Both the position numbers and the translations under genes were made by a program. DNA of 58,673 bases, taken from positions 1 through 58,673 of the forward strand of contig NZ_FQVW01000016.1 in NCBI RefSeq assembly GCF_900129485.1, written 5' to 3'. Below, piece after piece: positions 43,246 through 52,932 of this stretch. The notes beneath the pieces were generated by a model. That model was not told where the DNA came from. It made no database searches and worked only from the letters and a program-made list of their open reading frames with translations. Position 1 is the stretch's first letter. Every line of letters starts with the position of its first letter. The DNA comes from Ornithinibacillus halophilus (GTDB lineage Bacteria > Bacillota > Bacilli > Bacillales > Amphibacillaceae).

Positions 43246-43392
43246 TTATTTCGTTTCGCGATGCACCGTATGTTTACCACAAGTTTTACAGTATTTCCGC
43301 ACTTCCAAGCGTGTTTGTGTGGATACGTTTTTGTTGGTAGTATAATTACGACTGGAACATACTGCACACGCTAAAGTAACTTTTTTACTCAT
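43246..43392 (-). CDS. rpmG: 50S ribosomal protein bL33, zinc-binding form
   Basis: 48 residues, [19 protein letters not shown] and so on. Four cysteines in two CxxC pairs (9/12 and 35/38) mark the zinc form. Too short for many callers but in its standard place between sigH and secE. In Bacillus, zinc and zinc-free bL33 paralogues exchange under zinc limitation. Confidence 0.95.
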   Translation of the reverse strand: MSKKVTLACAVCSSRNYTTNKNVSTQTRLEVRKYCKTCGKHTVHRETK

Positions 43393-43482
43393 AAGTTCTC
43401 ACCCCTACTTTAGGGTTTCCTCATATAAATGTAGCATGGTTGTCCTTTAGTGTCAATAAGTGAATGGACATGCTACTAGCTC

Positions 43483-44133
43483 TTACAGGCTAATTTCATT
43501 TGTCTCTATTAATTGTTCTAATTTACGTTTAACACGTTGTAAAGCATTATCTATAGACTTCACATGCCGCTTTAGTTCTTCCGACATTTCTTGGTAAGTA
43601 CGTCCATCTAAATATAAATGCAATACTTTCCTTTCAAATTCACTTAATAATTCAGATAACTTAACTTCCATATCACCGAAATTCTCTTGATTCACTAACA
43701 ATTCCTGAGGGTCAATAGCTTTCGAACCAGCAATAACATCTAATAATGTACGATCTGACTCTTCATCATAGATTGGCTTGTCCAATGAAACGTAAGAATT
43801 TAATGGAATATGTTTCTGTCTAGTTGCTGTTTTAATTGCAGTAATAATCTGTCTGGTTATACACAATTCAGCAAAGGCTTTAAAAGATGATAACTTATCA
43901 CCATTATAATCTCGAATTGCTTTATATAATCCGATCATTCCTTCTTGTATAATATCTTCTTTATCTGCCCCAATCAGAAAGTATGTTCTCGCTTTCGCAC
44001 GGACGAAGTTTTTATATTTATCTATCAAAAAATCCAACGCCTCGCCGTTACCTTGATGAACCAATTCTATGATTTCATCGTCATCAAGCGTTTTAATATC
44101 TAATTTTTCTTCCCCAACTTGCTTGATGTTCAC
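43483..44133 (-). CDS. sigH: RNA polymerase sigma factor SigH (Spo0H)
   Basis: 216 residues. GTG start seven bases after GGGAGG; a longer frame to 44208 crosses the promoter and is rejected. Sigma-70 region 2 (DIIQEGMIGLYKAIRDYNGD, then FAELCITRQIITAIK) and region 4 (FERKVLHLYLDGRTYQEMSE) are clear. Directs genes of the transition state and early sporulation. Confidence 0.96.
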   Translation of the reverse strand: MNIKQVGEEKLDIKTLDDDEIIELVHQGNGEALDFLIDKYKNFVRAKARTYFLIGADKEDIIQEGMIGLYKAIRDYNGDKLSSFKAFAELCITRQIITAIKTATRQKHIPLNSYVSLDKPIYDEESDRTLLDVIAGSKAIDPQELLVNQENFGDMEVKLSELLSEFERKVLHLYLDGRTYQEMSEELKRHVKSIDNALQRVKRKLEQLIETNEISL

Positions 44134-44179
44134 CTTATTGCCTCCCTGACCCACTGTTGTGTATATAGATATAGTCAAT

Positions 44180-44208
44180 ATTATACATGAACTAAAATGA
44201 TAACTCAA
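44180..44208 (-). promoter_or_regulatory. Promoter of sigH
   Basis: Minus strand TTGAGT (44203-44208), 17-base spacer, perfect TATAAT (44180-44185); start near 44173, about 40 bases before the GTG. Confidence 0.8.
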
Positions 44209-44305
44209 TAACTTACAGAATATTCATATCAAAATAAACAACTATGTAGCAAATTGTAAATGTATAGCAATTTCTGAAGTACATATCACAATACGAGTCT
44301 TTATT

Positions 44306-44349
44306 ATAAAAATAGCGAAGGGGGGCTCGTTTACATTTCCCCTCTTCGC
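44306..44349 (-). terminator. Terminator overlapping the rae1 stop codon
   Basis: Minus-strand GCGAAG and CTTCGC with adjoining G and C runs form the stem, followed by TATTTTTAT. The stop codon of rae1 (44331-44333) lies in the loop and the left arm is coding. Ends the cysE-to-rae1 operon. Confidence 0.75.
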
Positions 44350-44840
44350 CATTTTTCGAATTTCTCAAGTACATCTTTATCCAAAGGTATTTTAGCTGTT
44401 GGTTGGCTTTTCTTATGTAGTTCAACACTTTCTTTAATTTCTCTTTTTGCATTTTCTAATTCTATTAATAACTCACGCGCTGATTTTCTTAATGCACCTT
44501 GGCCAAAAATAGTACGTTGTTCAGCATAATCTGATGTTGCAACATATACTTGTGTTTTTATGTTTTTTACCTTTTTCACAAGACGTTCAATACATTCATC
44601 AGCCGTTTCCTTTTCTCTTGTATAAATAATTTCCACTTTATATTGCTTTAGCTTACTTTCAATACCACGAACATAGTAAGCATCAAACACAATAATAACT
44701 CGCTGTCCTGAGAATGACTGATATTCGGCCATCATTTCAATGAGACGATCTCTTGCCTGACCGATGTCTTTTTCCTTAAGGTACTTTAGTTCTTCCCAGT
44801 CACCAATAATGTTATAACCATCTACAATTAAGACTACCAT
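44331..44840 (-). CDS. rae1: Ribosome-associated A-site endoribonuclease Rae1 (YacP), NYN domain
   Basis: 169 residues. PIN-like NYN domain with the acidic residues in LIVDGYNIIGDW, VIVFDAYYV, TADECIERL and VATSDYAEQ. In B. subtilis the orthologue cleaves mRNA in the ribosomal A site in a translation-dependent way. Starts two bases after rlmB. The final codons double as one arm of a terminator. Confidence 0.9.
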   Translation of the reverse strand: MVVLIVDGYNIIGDWEELKYLKEKDIGQARDRLIEMMAEYQSFSGQRVIIVFDAYYVRGIESKLKQYKVEIIYTREKETADECIERLVKKVKNIKTQVYVATSDYAEQRTIFGQGALRKSARELLIELENAKREIKESVELHKKSQPTAKIPLDKDVLEKFEKWRRGEM

Positions 44841-44842
44841 CG

Positions 44843-45586
44843 TTACTCACCGAGCGGATACCTTTTACGATAAACCTCATATAACAAGAGGCTACAGGCA
44901 ACCGATGCGTTTAAAGATGATACCTTTCCTTTCATTGGAAGACTAACCGTCCAATCACATTTTTCGCGTACTAATCGACTCATACCTTTTCCTTCATTAC
45001 CTATTACTAATGCAATTGATATAGCTCCATCTAACTTTCGATAGTCTTCTGTTGCATCCGCTTCCGTTCCAACTACCCAAACATTTCGTTGTTTTAATTC
45101 ATCAATCGTAGTCCCTATATTTGTCACTCTTGCAACTGGTATGTGTTCTAATGCCCCGACTGCTGTTTTAGCTACTGTTGCCGTTAAGCCAACTGATCGC
45201 CGTTTTGGAATAATCACACCGTGCGCACCTGTAGCATCTGCCGTTCGAAGAATAGACCCTAAATTATGCGGGTCTTCTAATTCATCTAAAATAATAAAAA
45301 ATGGTTCCTCTTCATTCAAAGCAGCTTTAGCAAATAAGTCATCAATAGTTGCGTATTGATAAGATGCAACGTAAGCAACTACACCTTGATGATTTCCATC
45401 ACTCAATCGATCAATTTTTGTCTTGGGTACTTTTTGCACAATTGTACCTGCGGATTTCCCTAGTTGTACAAGCTTTCGTTGAACATTCGGATTTAACTGT
45501 TCTGATAATAGTACCTTGTTAACCGATCTACCAGATTTCAATGCTTCAATTACTGGATTTTTCCCTATGATGATTTCTTGTTCCAC
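44843..45586 (-). CDS. rlmB: 23S rRNA 2'-O-methyltransferase RlmB (SpoU/TrmH family)
   Basis: 247 residues. An N-terminal L30e-like RNA-binding domain (about 1-80) and the C-terminal SPOUT domain with motifs DPHNLGSILRTADATG, IGNEGKGMSRLV and SLNASVACSLLLYE. Methylates a ribose of 23S rRNA (G2251 in E. coli). Between mrnC and rae1 in the cysES operon. Confidence 0.93.
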   Translation of the reverse strand: MEQEIIIGKNPVIEALKSGRSVNKVLLSEQLNPNVQRKLVQLGKSAGTIVQKVPKTKIDRLSDGNHQGVVAYVASYQYATIDDLFAKAALNEEEPFFIILDELEDPHNLGSILRTADATGAHGVIIPKRRSVGLTATVAKTAVGALEHIPVARVTNIGTTIDELKQRNVWVVGTEADATEDYRKLDGAISIALVIGNEGKGMSRLVREKCDWTVSLPMKGKVSSLNASVACSLLLYEVYRKRYPLGE

Positions 45587-45622
45587 TAGATTTCCCCTCC
45601 TTACTTAAACTTTTGTTGCCTT

Positions 45623-46012
45623 TTATGCCGTAAGAAATTCAATAGCCCAATTCATTAGGTCTGTCAGTCTTTCTTCATTTTTAGATAAATAATGAAAACC
45701 GATGAGCGCTTCAAACGCCGTACTATAACGATAGGTTTGTACACTTGTATTTTTAGGGACGGAGCCGGATTTTGCATTTCGCCCTCTAGCAACAATCCGC
45801 TCCTCCTCTTCAGAAAGCAACTCTTGTTCTAACCAATATAAAATCACTTTTGCTTGAGCTTTTGCAGACACAAATGTAATGGCATGACGATGTAATTGAT
45901 TTGGTTTTACCTGTCCTGTTTTTAGTAAGTGCTCTCGTACAAACACCTCATAGACAGCATCGCCCATATAGGCAAGTGCTAAACTTTTCATCTGTTTAAC
46001 GTCTGAATCCAT
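45623..46012 (-). CDS. mrnC: Mini-ribonuclease III
   Basis: 129 residues: an RNase III catalytic domain without the double-stranded-RNA-binding domain. Acidic signature [18 protein letters not shown] and the second acidic stretch [14 protein letters not shown]. Matures the ends of 23S rRNA in B. subtilis. Starts three bases after the cysS stop. Confidence 0.93.
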   Translation of the reverse strand: MDSDVKQMKSLALAYMGDAVYEVFVREHLLKTGQVKPNQLHRHAITFVSAKAQAKVILYWLEQELLSEEEERIVARGRNAKSGSVPKNTSVQTYRYSTAFEALIGFHYLSKNEERLTDLMNWAIEFLTA

Positions 46013-46015
46013 CCG

Positions 46016-47416
46016 TCAACCTCTTTTCCAACGCACGCCTTGTGGAGTATCTTCTAAAATAATATTTTGATCTTTCAGCATATCTCGAATCTCATCTGCA
46101 CGTGCAAAGTTGCGATTTTTCCTAGCTTCATTACGTTCTTCAATTAAAGCCTCGATATCATCGTCTAGTAATTCATTTTCATGTTCAATCGTTATACCTA
46201 GAATTCCTAGTAATTTAATAATTGCCTCTTGAAATTTATCTATTACCTCTGTTGATGTATGATTGGATTGTAAATACAGATTAGCTTCTTTAGCAAGGTC
46301 AAATAAAACCGAGATTGAATTTGCAGTATTAAAATCATCATCCATTTCTTCTTGAAATCGTTGTAGATAATATTCAATAGATTTCAACCATTCGTCATTA
46401 TCATTTGATAAATTGGTACTAGCATTTTTTCGATGTTCCAAGTTAAAGTATGCCGTCTTTATACGCTCCAAGCTATTTTGAGTAGATTGCAATAGTTCTT
46501 CTGTAAAATTTATGGGATGACGATACTGAACACTGAGCATAAAGAAACGAATTACTTGAGGGTCATGTTTTTTTAATAGATCTCTTGTTAAAACAAAATT
46601 ACCAAGGGATTTGGACATTTTTTCATTATCAATATTAATATACCCATTATGCATCCAATAGTTTGCAAAAGTCTTGCCATTATTTGCTTCTGATTGAGCA
46701 ATTTCATTTTCATGATGTGGGAATGTTAAATCCTGTCCACCGGCATGAATATCTATTGTCTCTCCTAAATATTTTTTAGCCATTGCAGAGCATTCAATAT
46801 GCCAACCTGGGCGTCCTTGTCCCCACGGTGCATCCCACGCAATTTCTCCCTCTTTTGCCGCTTTCCATAATGCAAAATCTAATGGGTCATCTTTCTTTTC
46901 TCCGATTTGGATGCGTGCACCTGAACGTAATTCATCGATTGATTGGTGTGATAACTTTCCATATCCGTCAAAGGCACGAGGTCTAAAGTAAACATCACCA
47001 TCTGCTTCATAAGCAAATCCTTTTTCTATAAGTTCTTGAATAAATGCAATAATTTCATCCATCGTATTAGTTACACGAGGATTAAATGTTGCCTTTTTAA
47101 CACCTAAAGCACTAACATCTTCTAAATACGCATCGATGAAACGGTTAGCTACTTCAGAAACGTCTTCTCCTAATTCATTAGCTGCCTTAATAATCTTATC
47201 ATCCACATCTGTAAAATTAAGAACATAATCTACCGTATACCCTTTATATTCGAAGTATCTTCTTACTGTATCAAATACAATAGCAGGTCTAGCATTCCCA
47301 ATATGAATAAAGTTATAAACAGTTGGGCCACACACATACATCCTTACCTTACCATCTTCTATTGGTTTAAACGTTTCTTTTTCACGAGTTAATGTATTAT
47401 AAATGGTTATCGACAT
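46016..47416 (-). CDS. cysS: Cysteinyl-tRNA synthetase
   Basis: 466 residues, class I. Zinc-site Cys29 in [12 protein letters not shown] at 38-41, zinc-ligand region GWHIECSAM and [13 protein letters not shown] in [11 protein letters not shown]-terminal DALR-like and anticodon-binding helices. Overlaps cysE by 20 bases, so the two are translationally coupled under the T-box. Confidence 0.97.
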   Translation of the reverse strand: MSITIYNTLTREKETFKPIEDGKVRMYVCGPTVYNFIHIGNARPAIVFDTVRRYFEYKGYTVDYVLNFTDVDDKIIKAANELGEDVSEVANRFIDAYLEDVSALGVKKATFNPRVTNTMDEIIAFIQELIEKGFAYEADGDVYFRPRAFDGYGKLSHQSIDELRSGARIQIGEKKDDPLDFALWKAAKEGEIAWDAPWGQGRPGWHIECSAMAKKYLGETIDIHAGGQDLTFPHHENEIAQSEANNGKTFANYWMHNGYINIDNEKMSKSLGNFVLTRDLLKKHDPQVIRFFMLSVQYRHPINFTEELLQSTQNSLERIKTAYFNLEHRKNASTNLSNDNDEWLKSIEYYLQRFQEEMDDDFNTANSISVLFDLAKEANLYLQSNHTSTEVIDKFQEAIIKLLGILGITIEHENELLDDDIEALIEERNEARKNRNFARADEIRDMLKDQNIILEDTPQGVRWKRG

Positions 47417-48065
47417 TTTGTTCCCCTTCCTTTAAACGTTGAATTTCTTTTCTTAGTTCATCAATTTCTTTTTGTAATTTAGAACATCTATCATCAATAG
47501 GATCAGGTATCTTATGATGATCAAGGTCCCTTCTTACCTTTTCTCCATTTTGCACAACTACTTTCCCCGGTATTCCAACAACTGTTGAATTATCAGGAAC
47601 ATCTTTTAATACTACAGAACCTGCACCAACCTTTGCATTTTTCCCTATAGTAATAGAGCCAAGAACCTTTGCTCCTGAGGCAATAAGTGCATTATCTTCA
47701 ACCGTAGGATGTCGCTTTCCTTTTTCTTTTCCTGTACCACCTAAAGTTACTCCTTGAAAGATCGTAACATTATCACCAATCTCACAAGTTTCTCCTATTA
47801 CGACCCCCATACCATGGTCTATAAATAGTCGATTTCCAATCTTGGCACCAGGATGAATCTCAATTCCTGTAAAAAAGCGACTAATTTGTGAAATGGAACG
47901 AGCTAAGAAAAATAACTTGCGCTTATAAAATGCGTGTGCCATTCGATGTGCCCAAACTGCGTGCAAACCCGAATATGTTAAAAACACTTCAAAATAAGTA
48001 CGAGCAGCAGGATCCTGTTCAAAAACAACATCCATATCCTCTTTCATACGTTTAAAAACTCCCAT
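47397..48065 (-). CDS. cysE: Serine O-acetyltransferase
   Basis: 222 residues from [15 protein letters not shown], preceded by AAAAGGAGGTAATAAT. A longer in-frame extension to 48212 runs through the T-box terminator and is rejected. Left-handed beta-helix acetyltransferase with hexapeptide repeats (about 65-165) and catalytic-type [13 protein letters not shown]. Makes O-acetylserine for cysteine synthesis. Confidence 0.96.
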   Translation of the reverse strand: MGVFKRMKEDMDVVFEQDPAARTYFEVFLTYSGLHAVWAHRMAHAFYKRKLFFLARSISQISRFFTGIEIHPGAKIGNRLFIDHGMGVVIGETCEIGDNVTIFQGVTLGGTGKEKGKRHPTVEDNALIASGAKVLGSITIGKNAKVGAGSVVLKDVPDNSTVVGIPGKVVVQNGEKVRRDLDHHKIPDPIDDRCSKLQKEIDELRKEIQRLKEGEQNVDNHL

Positions 48066-48397
48066 ATTATTACCTCCTTTTGCTGAAAAGCACGGTGTTT
48101 TTGGCAAAGAAATTTCACTAGAGACAAAAAAAGTCTCTGTGTAATATATACACAGAGACGCTAGTGCGCGGTTCCACTCTGTTTGAAGCCCATAATGATA
48201 ATAGACTTCCAACTCTTGTTCTGATAACGGCAGAACTTAACCGCTGTTATGTACTAATTAAAATCAATCATGTTCCATAACAGACTCCAAGGGGCACTTC
48301 AAAATAGGGTCCTCAAAATCACTTTCAGCCGGTGGTGATTCTCTCTGTCTGAGCATAGCCTATTTTTACTTTCCCTTTTCAACGATCCCATATTGAT
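48066..48397 (-). ncRNA. tRNA-Cys-responsive T-box leader of cysE-cysS
   Basis: About 330 nt. The T-box sequence AGAGTGGAACCGCG lies at 48167-48180 (minus strand). It is followed by a terminator with 10-bp arms (GTCTCTGTGT and ACACAGAGAC) and seven T residues. In the upstream Stem I the sequence GAAGTGCCCC offers TGC (Cys) at 48294-48296 as specifier. Uncharged tRNA-Cys would favour the antiterminator and switch on cysteine synthesis and charging together (family RF00230). Confidence 0.92.
48126..48159 (-). terminator. Terminator of the cysteine T-box
   Basis: Ten-bp arms at 48133-48142 and 48150-48159, seven-base loop, seven T residues on the minus strand. Mutually exclusive with the T-box antiterminator just upstream. 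Confidence 0.9.
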
Positions 48398-48403
48398 ACT
48401 ATT

Positions 48404-48432
48404 ACTATATTATATTTTTACCCCAATGTGAA
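48404..48432 (-). promoter_or_regulatory. Promoter of the cysE-cysS T-box operon
   Basis: Minus strand TTCACA (48427-48432), 17-base spacer, TATAGT (48404-48409), only a few bases after the gltX stop codon. Confidence 0.65.
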
Positions 48433-48435
48433 TTA

Positions 48436-49905
48436 TTAGGCATCTAGTTCTTTTAAAACTTTATCTAAACGTTTTAAGATGATTTCCTTCCCTAACAACT
48501 CAATGGCAAAAGGAAGTTCTGGCCCATGCGTTTGTCCAGTTGTAGCTACACGTATTGGCATAAACAATTTCTTTCCACGATGACCTGTTTCCTTTTGTGT
48601 TGCTTTTATCTGGGCTTTGATGGTGTCTTTATTATAGTCATCTAAGTGAATTAGTCTATCGGTAAATACTTGTAATACTTCCGGAACTTGCTCACCTTCT
48701 AATACTTCTTTAGCTGCTTCATCATAATGAATGTCTTCATTGAAGAATAAATCTGTTAACTCAACAATTTCCTGACCATAACGCAATTGTTCATGGTAAA
48801 GAGCAATAACATTCTCAGCCCACTGTCTTGTTTCATCATCCATATTTTGAGATAGTCGACCAGCTTCAATTAAATGTGGTAATGCAAGGTCAATTACTTT
48901 TTCTAAATTAGAAGACTTGATATATGCATTGTTCATCCACTTTAGCTTTTGTGCATCAAAAATCGCTGGTGACGTAGAAAGACGTTCAGGATCAAAGATT
49001 TTAATCAATGTTTCTTGATCAAAAATCTCTTCTTCCCCAACCGGAGACCAACCGAGCAACGTAATAAAGTTAAATAACGCCTCTGGTAAATATCCTAAAT
49101 TATGATACTGCTCAATAAATTGTAAAATATGTTGATCTCGTTTACTTAGCTTTTTACGTTCTTCATTTAAAATTAATGTCATATGACCGAATGTTGGTGG
49201 TGTCCAATCAAATGCATCATAAATCATCATCTGCTTTGGTGTATTAGATATATGTTCTTCTCCACGCAATACATGGGAAATTTTCATCAGATGGTCATCA
49301 ATAGCTACCGCAAAATTATAAGTTGGAATCCCGTTTTGCTTAACAATTACCCAATCTCCAAAATCACTCGATTCAAATGTAATATCTCCACGAACAATAT
49401 CATTAAAGACATAGGTAATATTATCAGGAACACGAAAACGAATACTTGGTTTACGTCCTTCTACCTCAAAAGCAGCTATTTGATCCTCTGTTAAATCACG
49501 ATGTGCTCCAGAATATCGAGGAGTTTGTCCATTTGCCAATTGCTCTTCACGTTCTTTTTCCAATTCTTCCGATGTCATATAACATTTATAAGCTAAACCA
49601 CGTTCAAGTAGCTCATCTATGTATTTTTGATAAATATCTAACCGTTCCATTTGACGATATGGACCAAAATCTCCTCCGACATCAGCACCTTCATCCCAAT
49701 CGATTCCTAGCCATTTTAGAAATTTCAACTGGCTTTCTTCTCCACCTTCAACATTTCGCTTATCATCTGTATCCTCAATACGAATAATAAACTTTCCATC
49801 AAAGTGCTTTGCATATAAATAATTAAAAAGTGCCGTACGCGCATTACCAATATGTAAATGACCTGTTGGACTTGGTGCATAACGAACACGAACATCATTA
49901 CTCAT
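48436..49905 (-). CDS. gltX: Glutamyl-tRNA synthetase
   Basis: 489 residues. ATG at 49905 follows AAGGAAGG; an in-frame TTG upstream lacks a ribosome binding site. HIGH-type motif GHLHIGN (15-21) and KLSKR (KMSKS type) are present. Bacilli commonly use one non-discriminating enzyme for tRNA-Glu and tRNA-Gln; this is inferred, not visible. Flanked by the yacL terminator upstream and the T-box promoter downstream. Confidence 0.97.
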   Translation of the reverse strand: MSNDVRVRYAPSPTGHLHIGNARTALFNYLYAKHFDGKFIIRIEDTDDKRNVEGGEESQLKFLKWLGIDWDEGADVGGDFGPYRQMERLDIYQKYIDELLERGLAYKCYMTSEELEKEREEQLANGQTPRYSGAHRDLTEDQIAAFEVEGRKPSIRFRVPDNITYVFNDIVRGDITFESSDFGDWVIVKQNGIPTYNFAVAIDDHLMKISHVLRGEEHISNTPKQMMIYDAFDWTPPTFGHMTLILNEERKKLSKRDQHILQFIEQYHNLGYLPEALFNFITLLGWSPVGEEEIFDQETLIKIFDPERLSTSPAIFDAQKLKWMNNAYIKSSNLEKVIDLALPHLIEAGRLSQNMDDETRQWAENVIALYHEQLRYGQEIVELTDLFFNEDIHYDEAAKEVLEGEQVPEVLQVFTDRLIHLDDYNKDTIKAQIKATQKETGHRGKKLFMPIRVATTGQTHGPELPFAIELLGKEIILKRLDKVLKELDA

Positions 49906-49950
49906 TTTAATCCTTCCTTTCAAGAAGATCTTCTAGTACTTTTCACGTAA

Positions 49951-49980
49951 AGTAAAAAGCGATAACATCATATGTTATCA
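49951..49980 (-). terminator. Terminator after yacL
   Basis: Arms GATAACAT and ATGTTATC around a three-base loop, followed on the minus strand by GCTTTTTACTTT, about 30 bases after the yacL stop codon. Confidence 0.8.
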
Positions 49981-50009
49981 CTTTTATATCATCTTTAGTT
50001 ATACCCTTT

Positions 50010-51110
50010 TTATAATGCTTTTTCAAGTAATTTTGGTTTTGCAAAAATCATACGTCCAGCAGAAGTTTGTAAGACACTAGTTATAAGTACTTCAATCGTT
50101 TTACCAATATAATTTCTGCCTTCTTCTACAACAATCATTGTACCGTCATCCAAATAAGCAATACCCTGATTCTGCTCTTTACCATCTTTAATGACTTGCA
50201 CCATTAATTCTTCACCTGGCAACACAACAGGTTTTACAGCATTTGCTAAATCATTAATATTTAATACTGGTACCCCTTGTAAATCACAAACTTTATTTAA
50301 GTTAAAATCATTTGTGACAACAATCCCATCAATTACTTTCGCTAGTTTAATTAACTTACTATCAACTTCAGAGATTTCCTCAAAATCGCCTTCGTAAATT
50401 TCTACTTTAACTGGAAGTTCCTTTTGAATGCGATTCAAAACGTCTAAACCTCTTCGCCCTCTATTTCTTTTGAGCACGTCAGAGGAATCTGCAATATGCT
50501 GTAATTCCCCAAGCACAAACTGTGGAATAATGATTGTACCTTCTAAAAAATTAGTTTGACATATATCAGCAATTCTACCATCTATTATCACACTTGTATC
50601 TAAGATTTTTGCCTTTGGAGTTTCGCGATCAGCTACTGTATTTTCTTCTGCAGATACCCGTTTTTTCTCACTCTTTTTATTGATATTTAAGAGGCTAACG
50701 AATTCTTCACGGCGTCTAAAACCAACCTGAAATCCTAGATATCCTAATAAAATAGTAACGAATAAAGGAATTACCTGTGAAACTAGTTCAATATTAATGT
50801 ATTGCAAAGGAATGTTAGCAAAATAAGCAATAACTAACCCAATAATTAGTCCTAAACTACCAAAAAACAAATCACCTACCGGAACTTTAACAAGTCCCTC
50901 TTCAATCCACCTTAGAAAATCAACTATATAATCTACTATCAAATACGAAATTAAAAATAATATAATTGCACCCAAAACCAACCCTAAATATGGTGATGCC
51001 ACCCAATCTGCATCAGTAAAGTCTAAAAATCGTATTATACTTGGTATATATAAATACCCAATGGTACCTCCTGAAATGATAAAAAATAGATGTACAATCT
51101 TTTTTAGCAC
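50010..51110 (-). CDS. yacL: PIN-TRAM domain membrane protein YacL
   Basis: 366 residues. Four hydrophobic segments (about 5-25, 38-62, 80-105, 112-130), then a PIN nuclease-like domain starting ILDTSVIIDGRIADI (about 168-295) and a C-terminal TRAM domain. Three GTG codons compete as start; 51110, eight bases after AGGAGG, matches the usual N-terminus. Function unknown. In B. subtilis its neighbours are disA and ispD, both missing here. Confidence 0.85.
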   Translation of the reverse strand: MLKKIVHLFFIISGGTIGYLYIPSIIRFLDFTDADWVASPYLGLVLGAIILFLISYLIVDYIVDFLRWIEEGLVKVPVGDLFFGSLGLIIGLVIAYFANIPLQYINIELVSQVIPLFVTILLGYLGFQVGFRRREEFVSLLNINKKSEKKRVSAEENTVADRETPKAKILDTSVIIDGRIADICQTNFLEGTIIIPQFVLGELQHIADSSDVLKRNRGRRGLDVLNRIQKELPVKVEIYEGDFEEISEVDSKLIKLAKVIDGIVVTNDFNLNKVCDLQGVPVLNINDLANAVKPVVLPGEELMVQVIKDGKEQNQGIAYLDDGTMIVVEEGRNYIGKTIEVLITSVLQTSAGRMIFAKPKLLEKAL

Positions 51111-51295
51111 CACTGTCACCTCCTATCCATTATTATTACCTATTACCATGAATAATAACCATTATTTTCAAATTAAACTATAATACATTCTAAATGATAG
51201 CATAGCAAAAGAAAACATTCAAATAAGCAAAAGAAAAATTTTATCATAACGGATATCATAAGTCAAACTAAATCCCTTAGGTTTCGACAATTATT

Positions 51296-52669
51296 TTACC
51301 GAGCAAGTCCAACTTCTAATGCTTCTTGTACTGAATTTACTCCAATAACTTCTATGTTCTTTGGATAAGTCCATCCATCTAGATTTTTTTGTGGACAGAT
51401 TACTCGTTTAAATCCTAATTTCGCAGCTTCTTGTACTCGTTGTTCAATTCTTGAAACCCTTCTTATTTCACCAGTTAGTCCAACCTCTCCAATAAATATA
51501 TCTTCAGGTCTTGTTGGTTGGTCACGAAAGCTTGATGTAATACTTATAGCAATTGCTAGGTCAATTGCAGGTTCATCCAATTTGACACCACCAGCTACTT
51601 TAATATATGCATCTTGGTTTTGGAGCATTAGCCCAACCCTTTTTTCAAGAACAGCCATTAATAATGGAACACGGTTATGATCAATGCCTGTAGCCATTCT
51701 TCTCGGATTTCCAAATGCTGAAGGTGATATTAATGCTTGTATTTCTACTAATACAGGTCTTGTCCCTTCCATTGAAGCAACTATAGTTGACCCAGCGGCA
51801 CCTTGTGAACGCTCTTCCAAAAATATCTCAGAAGGATTTAATACTTCTCTTAACCCCTCTTCTTTCATTTCGAATATTCCCATTTCATTCGTACTTCCAA
51901 AACGGTTTTTCACACTACGAAGTATTCGAAACGTATGATGCCTTTCCCCTTCAAAGTAGAGTACGGCATCTACCATATGTTCTAATAAACGCGGACCAGC
52001 AATCGCCCCTTCTTTTGTCACATGACCAACGATAAATATAGGAACACCACTTGTTTTCGCAATTCGCATTAATTCACTAGTAGATTCACGCACTTGAGAT
52101 ACACTTCCAGGTGCACTTGTTACTTCCTCACGATATATAGTTTGAATAGAGTCAATAACAACAAAAGCAGGTTTAATTTGATCAATTTGACTAGCTATAT
52201 TTAATAGATTTGTTTCGGATAATACATATAATAAGTCAGCAGTAATTCCTAAACGATCCGCACGTAATTTGGTTTGCCTTGTTGATTCTTCTCCAGAAAT
52301 ATATAATACAGGCATTTCTTTATCAGCTAGTTGTGCCGAAACTTGTAGTAGTAAGGTAGACTTACCAATCCCAGGATCTCCACCAATTAAGACAAGGGAC
52401 CCTGCAACAATTCCCCCTCCAAGTACACGATTAAATTCTTTCAAGTTTGTTGTCACGCGTGGTTCTTTTTGTGATTTTATTGATGATATTTTTTCTGGCT
52501 TTCCATTTGAGGAACTTACACCACTAAAGGTATGCCTGTTTTTAGTACTTGTAGCTTCTATTTCTTCTACTAATGTATTCCAATTATTGCAACCAGGACA
52601 TTTTCCCATCCATTTAGCGGATTCATAGCCACAGTCCTGACAGACAAACTTTGTCTTTCTTTTTGCCAA
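51296..52669 (-). CDS. radA: DNA repair protein RadA (Sms)
   Basis: 457 residues. Zinc finger with Cys10, Cys13, Cys24 and Cys27; RecA-like core with Walker [10 protein letters not shown] at 97-105 and the RadA-specific KNRFG motif; C-terminal Lon-protease-like domain. Branch-migration helicase in recombination. Start is TTG, since no ATG or GTG lies suitably in frame; the ribosome binding site is weak. Confidence 0.94.
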   Translation of the reverse strand: MAKRKTKFVCQDCGYESAKWMGKCPGCNNWNTLVEEIEATSTKNRHTFSGVSSSNGKPEKISSIKSQKEPRVTTNLKEFNRVLGGGIVAGSLVLIGGDPGIGKSTLLLQVSAQLADKEMPVLYISGEESTRQTKLRADRLGITADLLYVLSETNLLNIASQIDQIKPAFVVIDSIQTIYREEVTSAPGSVSQVRESTSELMRIAKTSGVPIFIVGHVTKEGAIAGPRLLEHMVDAVLYFEGERHHTFRILRSVKNRFGSTNEMGIFEMKEEGLREVLNPSEIFLEERSQGAAGSTIVASMEGTRPVLVEIQALISPSAFGNPRRMATGIDHNRVPLLMAVLEKRVGLMLQNQDAYIKVAGGVKLDEPAIDLAIAISITSSFRDQPTRPEDIFIGEVGLTGEIRRVSRIEQRVQEAAKLGFKRVICPQKNLDGWTYPKNIEVIGVNSVQEALEVGLAR

Positions 52670-52882
52670 AATTAATCGATCCCTTCTTATATTTATTATA
52701 TACGTTTGTTATAACACAAAGGTTACAAAACTCTATCATTTAATAAAAGATTTTCCTAATTTATGCCACAGAAAATTCCTAGAAAAGTTTAAAAATAGAA
52801 TAAAGAGGATATAGAGGGTAACTTAGAGGGTAATCCATTCTCATTTTATCATGAATTAAGGTGGTTAACTATTAGAACGTAT

Positions 52883-52920
52883 AAAAATAAAGCAGCTAGA
52901 TATCATCATCCAGCTGCTTA
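52883..52920 (-). terminator. Terminator after clpC
   Basis: Minus-strand AGCAGCT and AGCTGCT arms with further inner pairing, followed by TTATTTTTAT, 13 bases after the clpC stop codon. Confidence 0.8.
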
Positions 52921-52932
52921 CGTGCTATATTC

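Noticed and set aside
43209-43367. N-terminal extension of secE
   Set aside because: It lies on top of rpmG in another frame; the ATG at 43208 has a good ribosome binding site and gives the family N-terminus.
44213-44452. Minus-strand reading frame overlapping the end of rae1
   Set aside because: It is an out-of-frame shadow of rae1 and crosses its terminator.
48066-48212. N-terminal extension of cysE
   Set aside because: It runs through the T-box antiterminator and terminator; the ATG at 48065 has a strong ribosome binding site.
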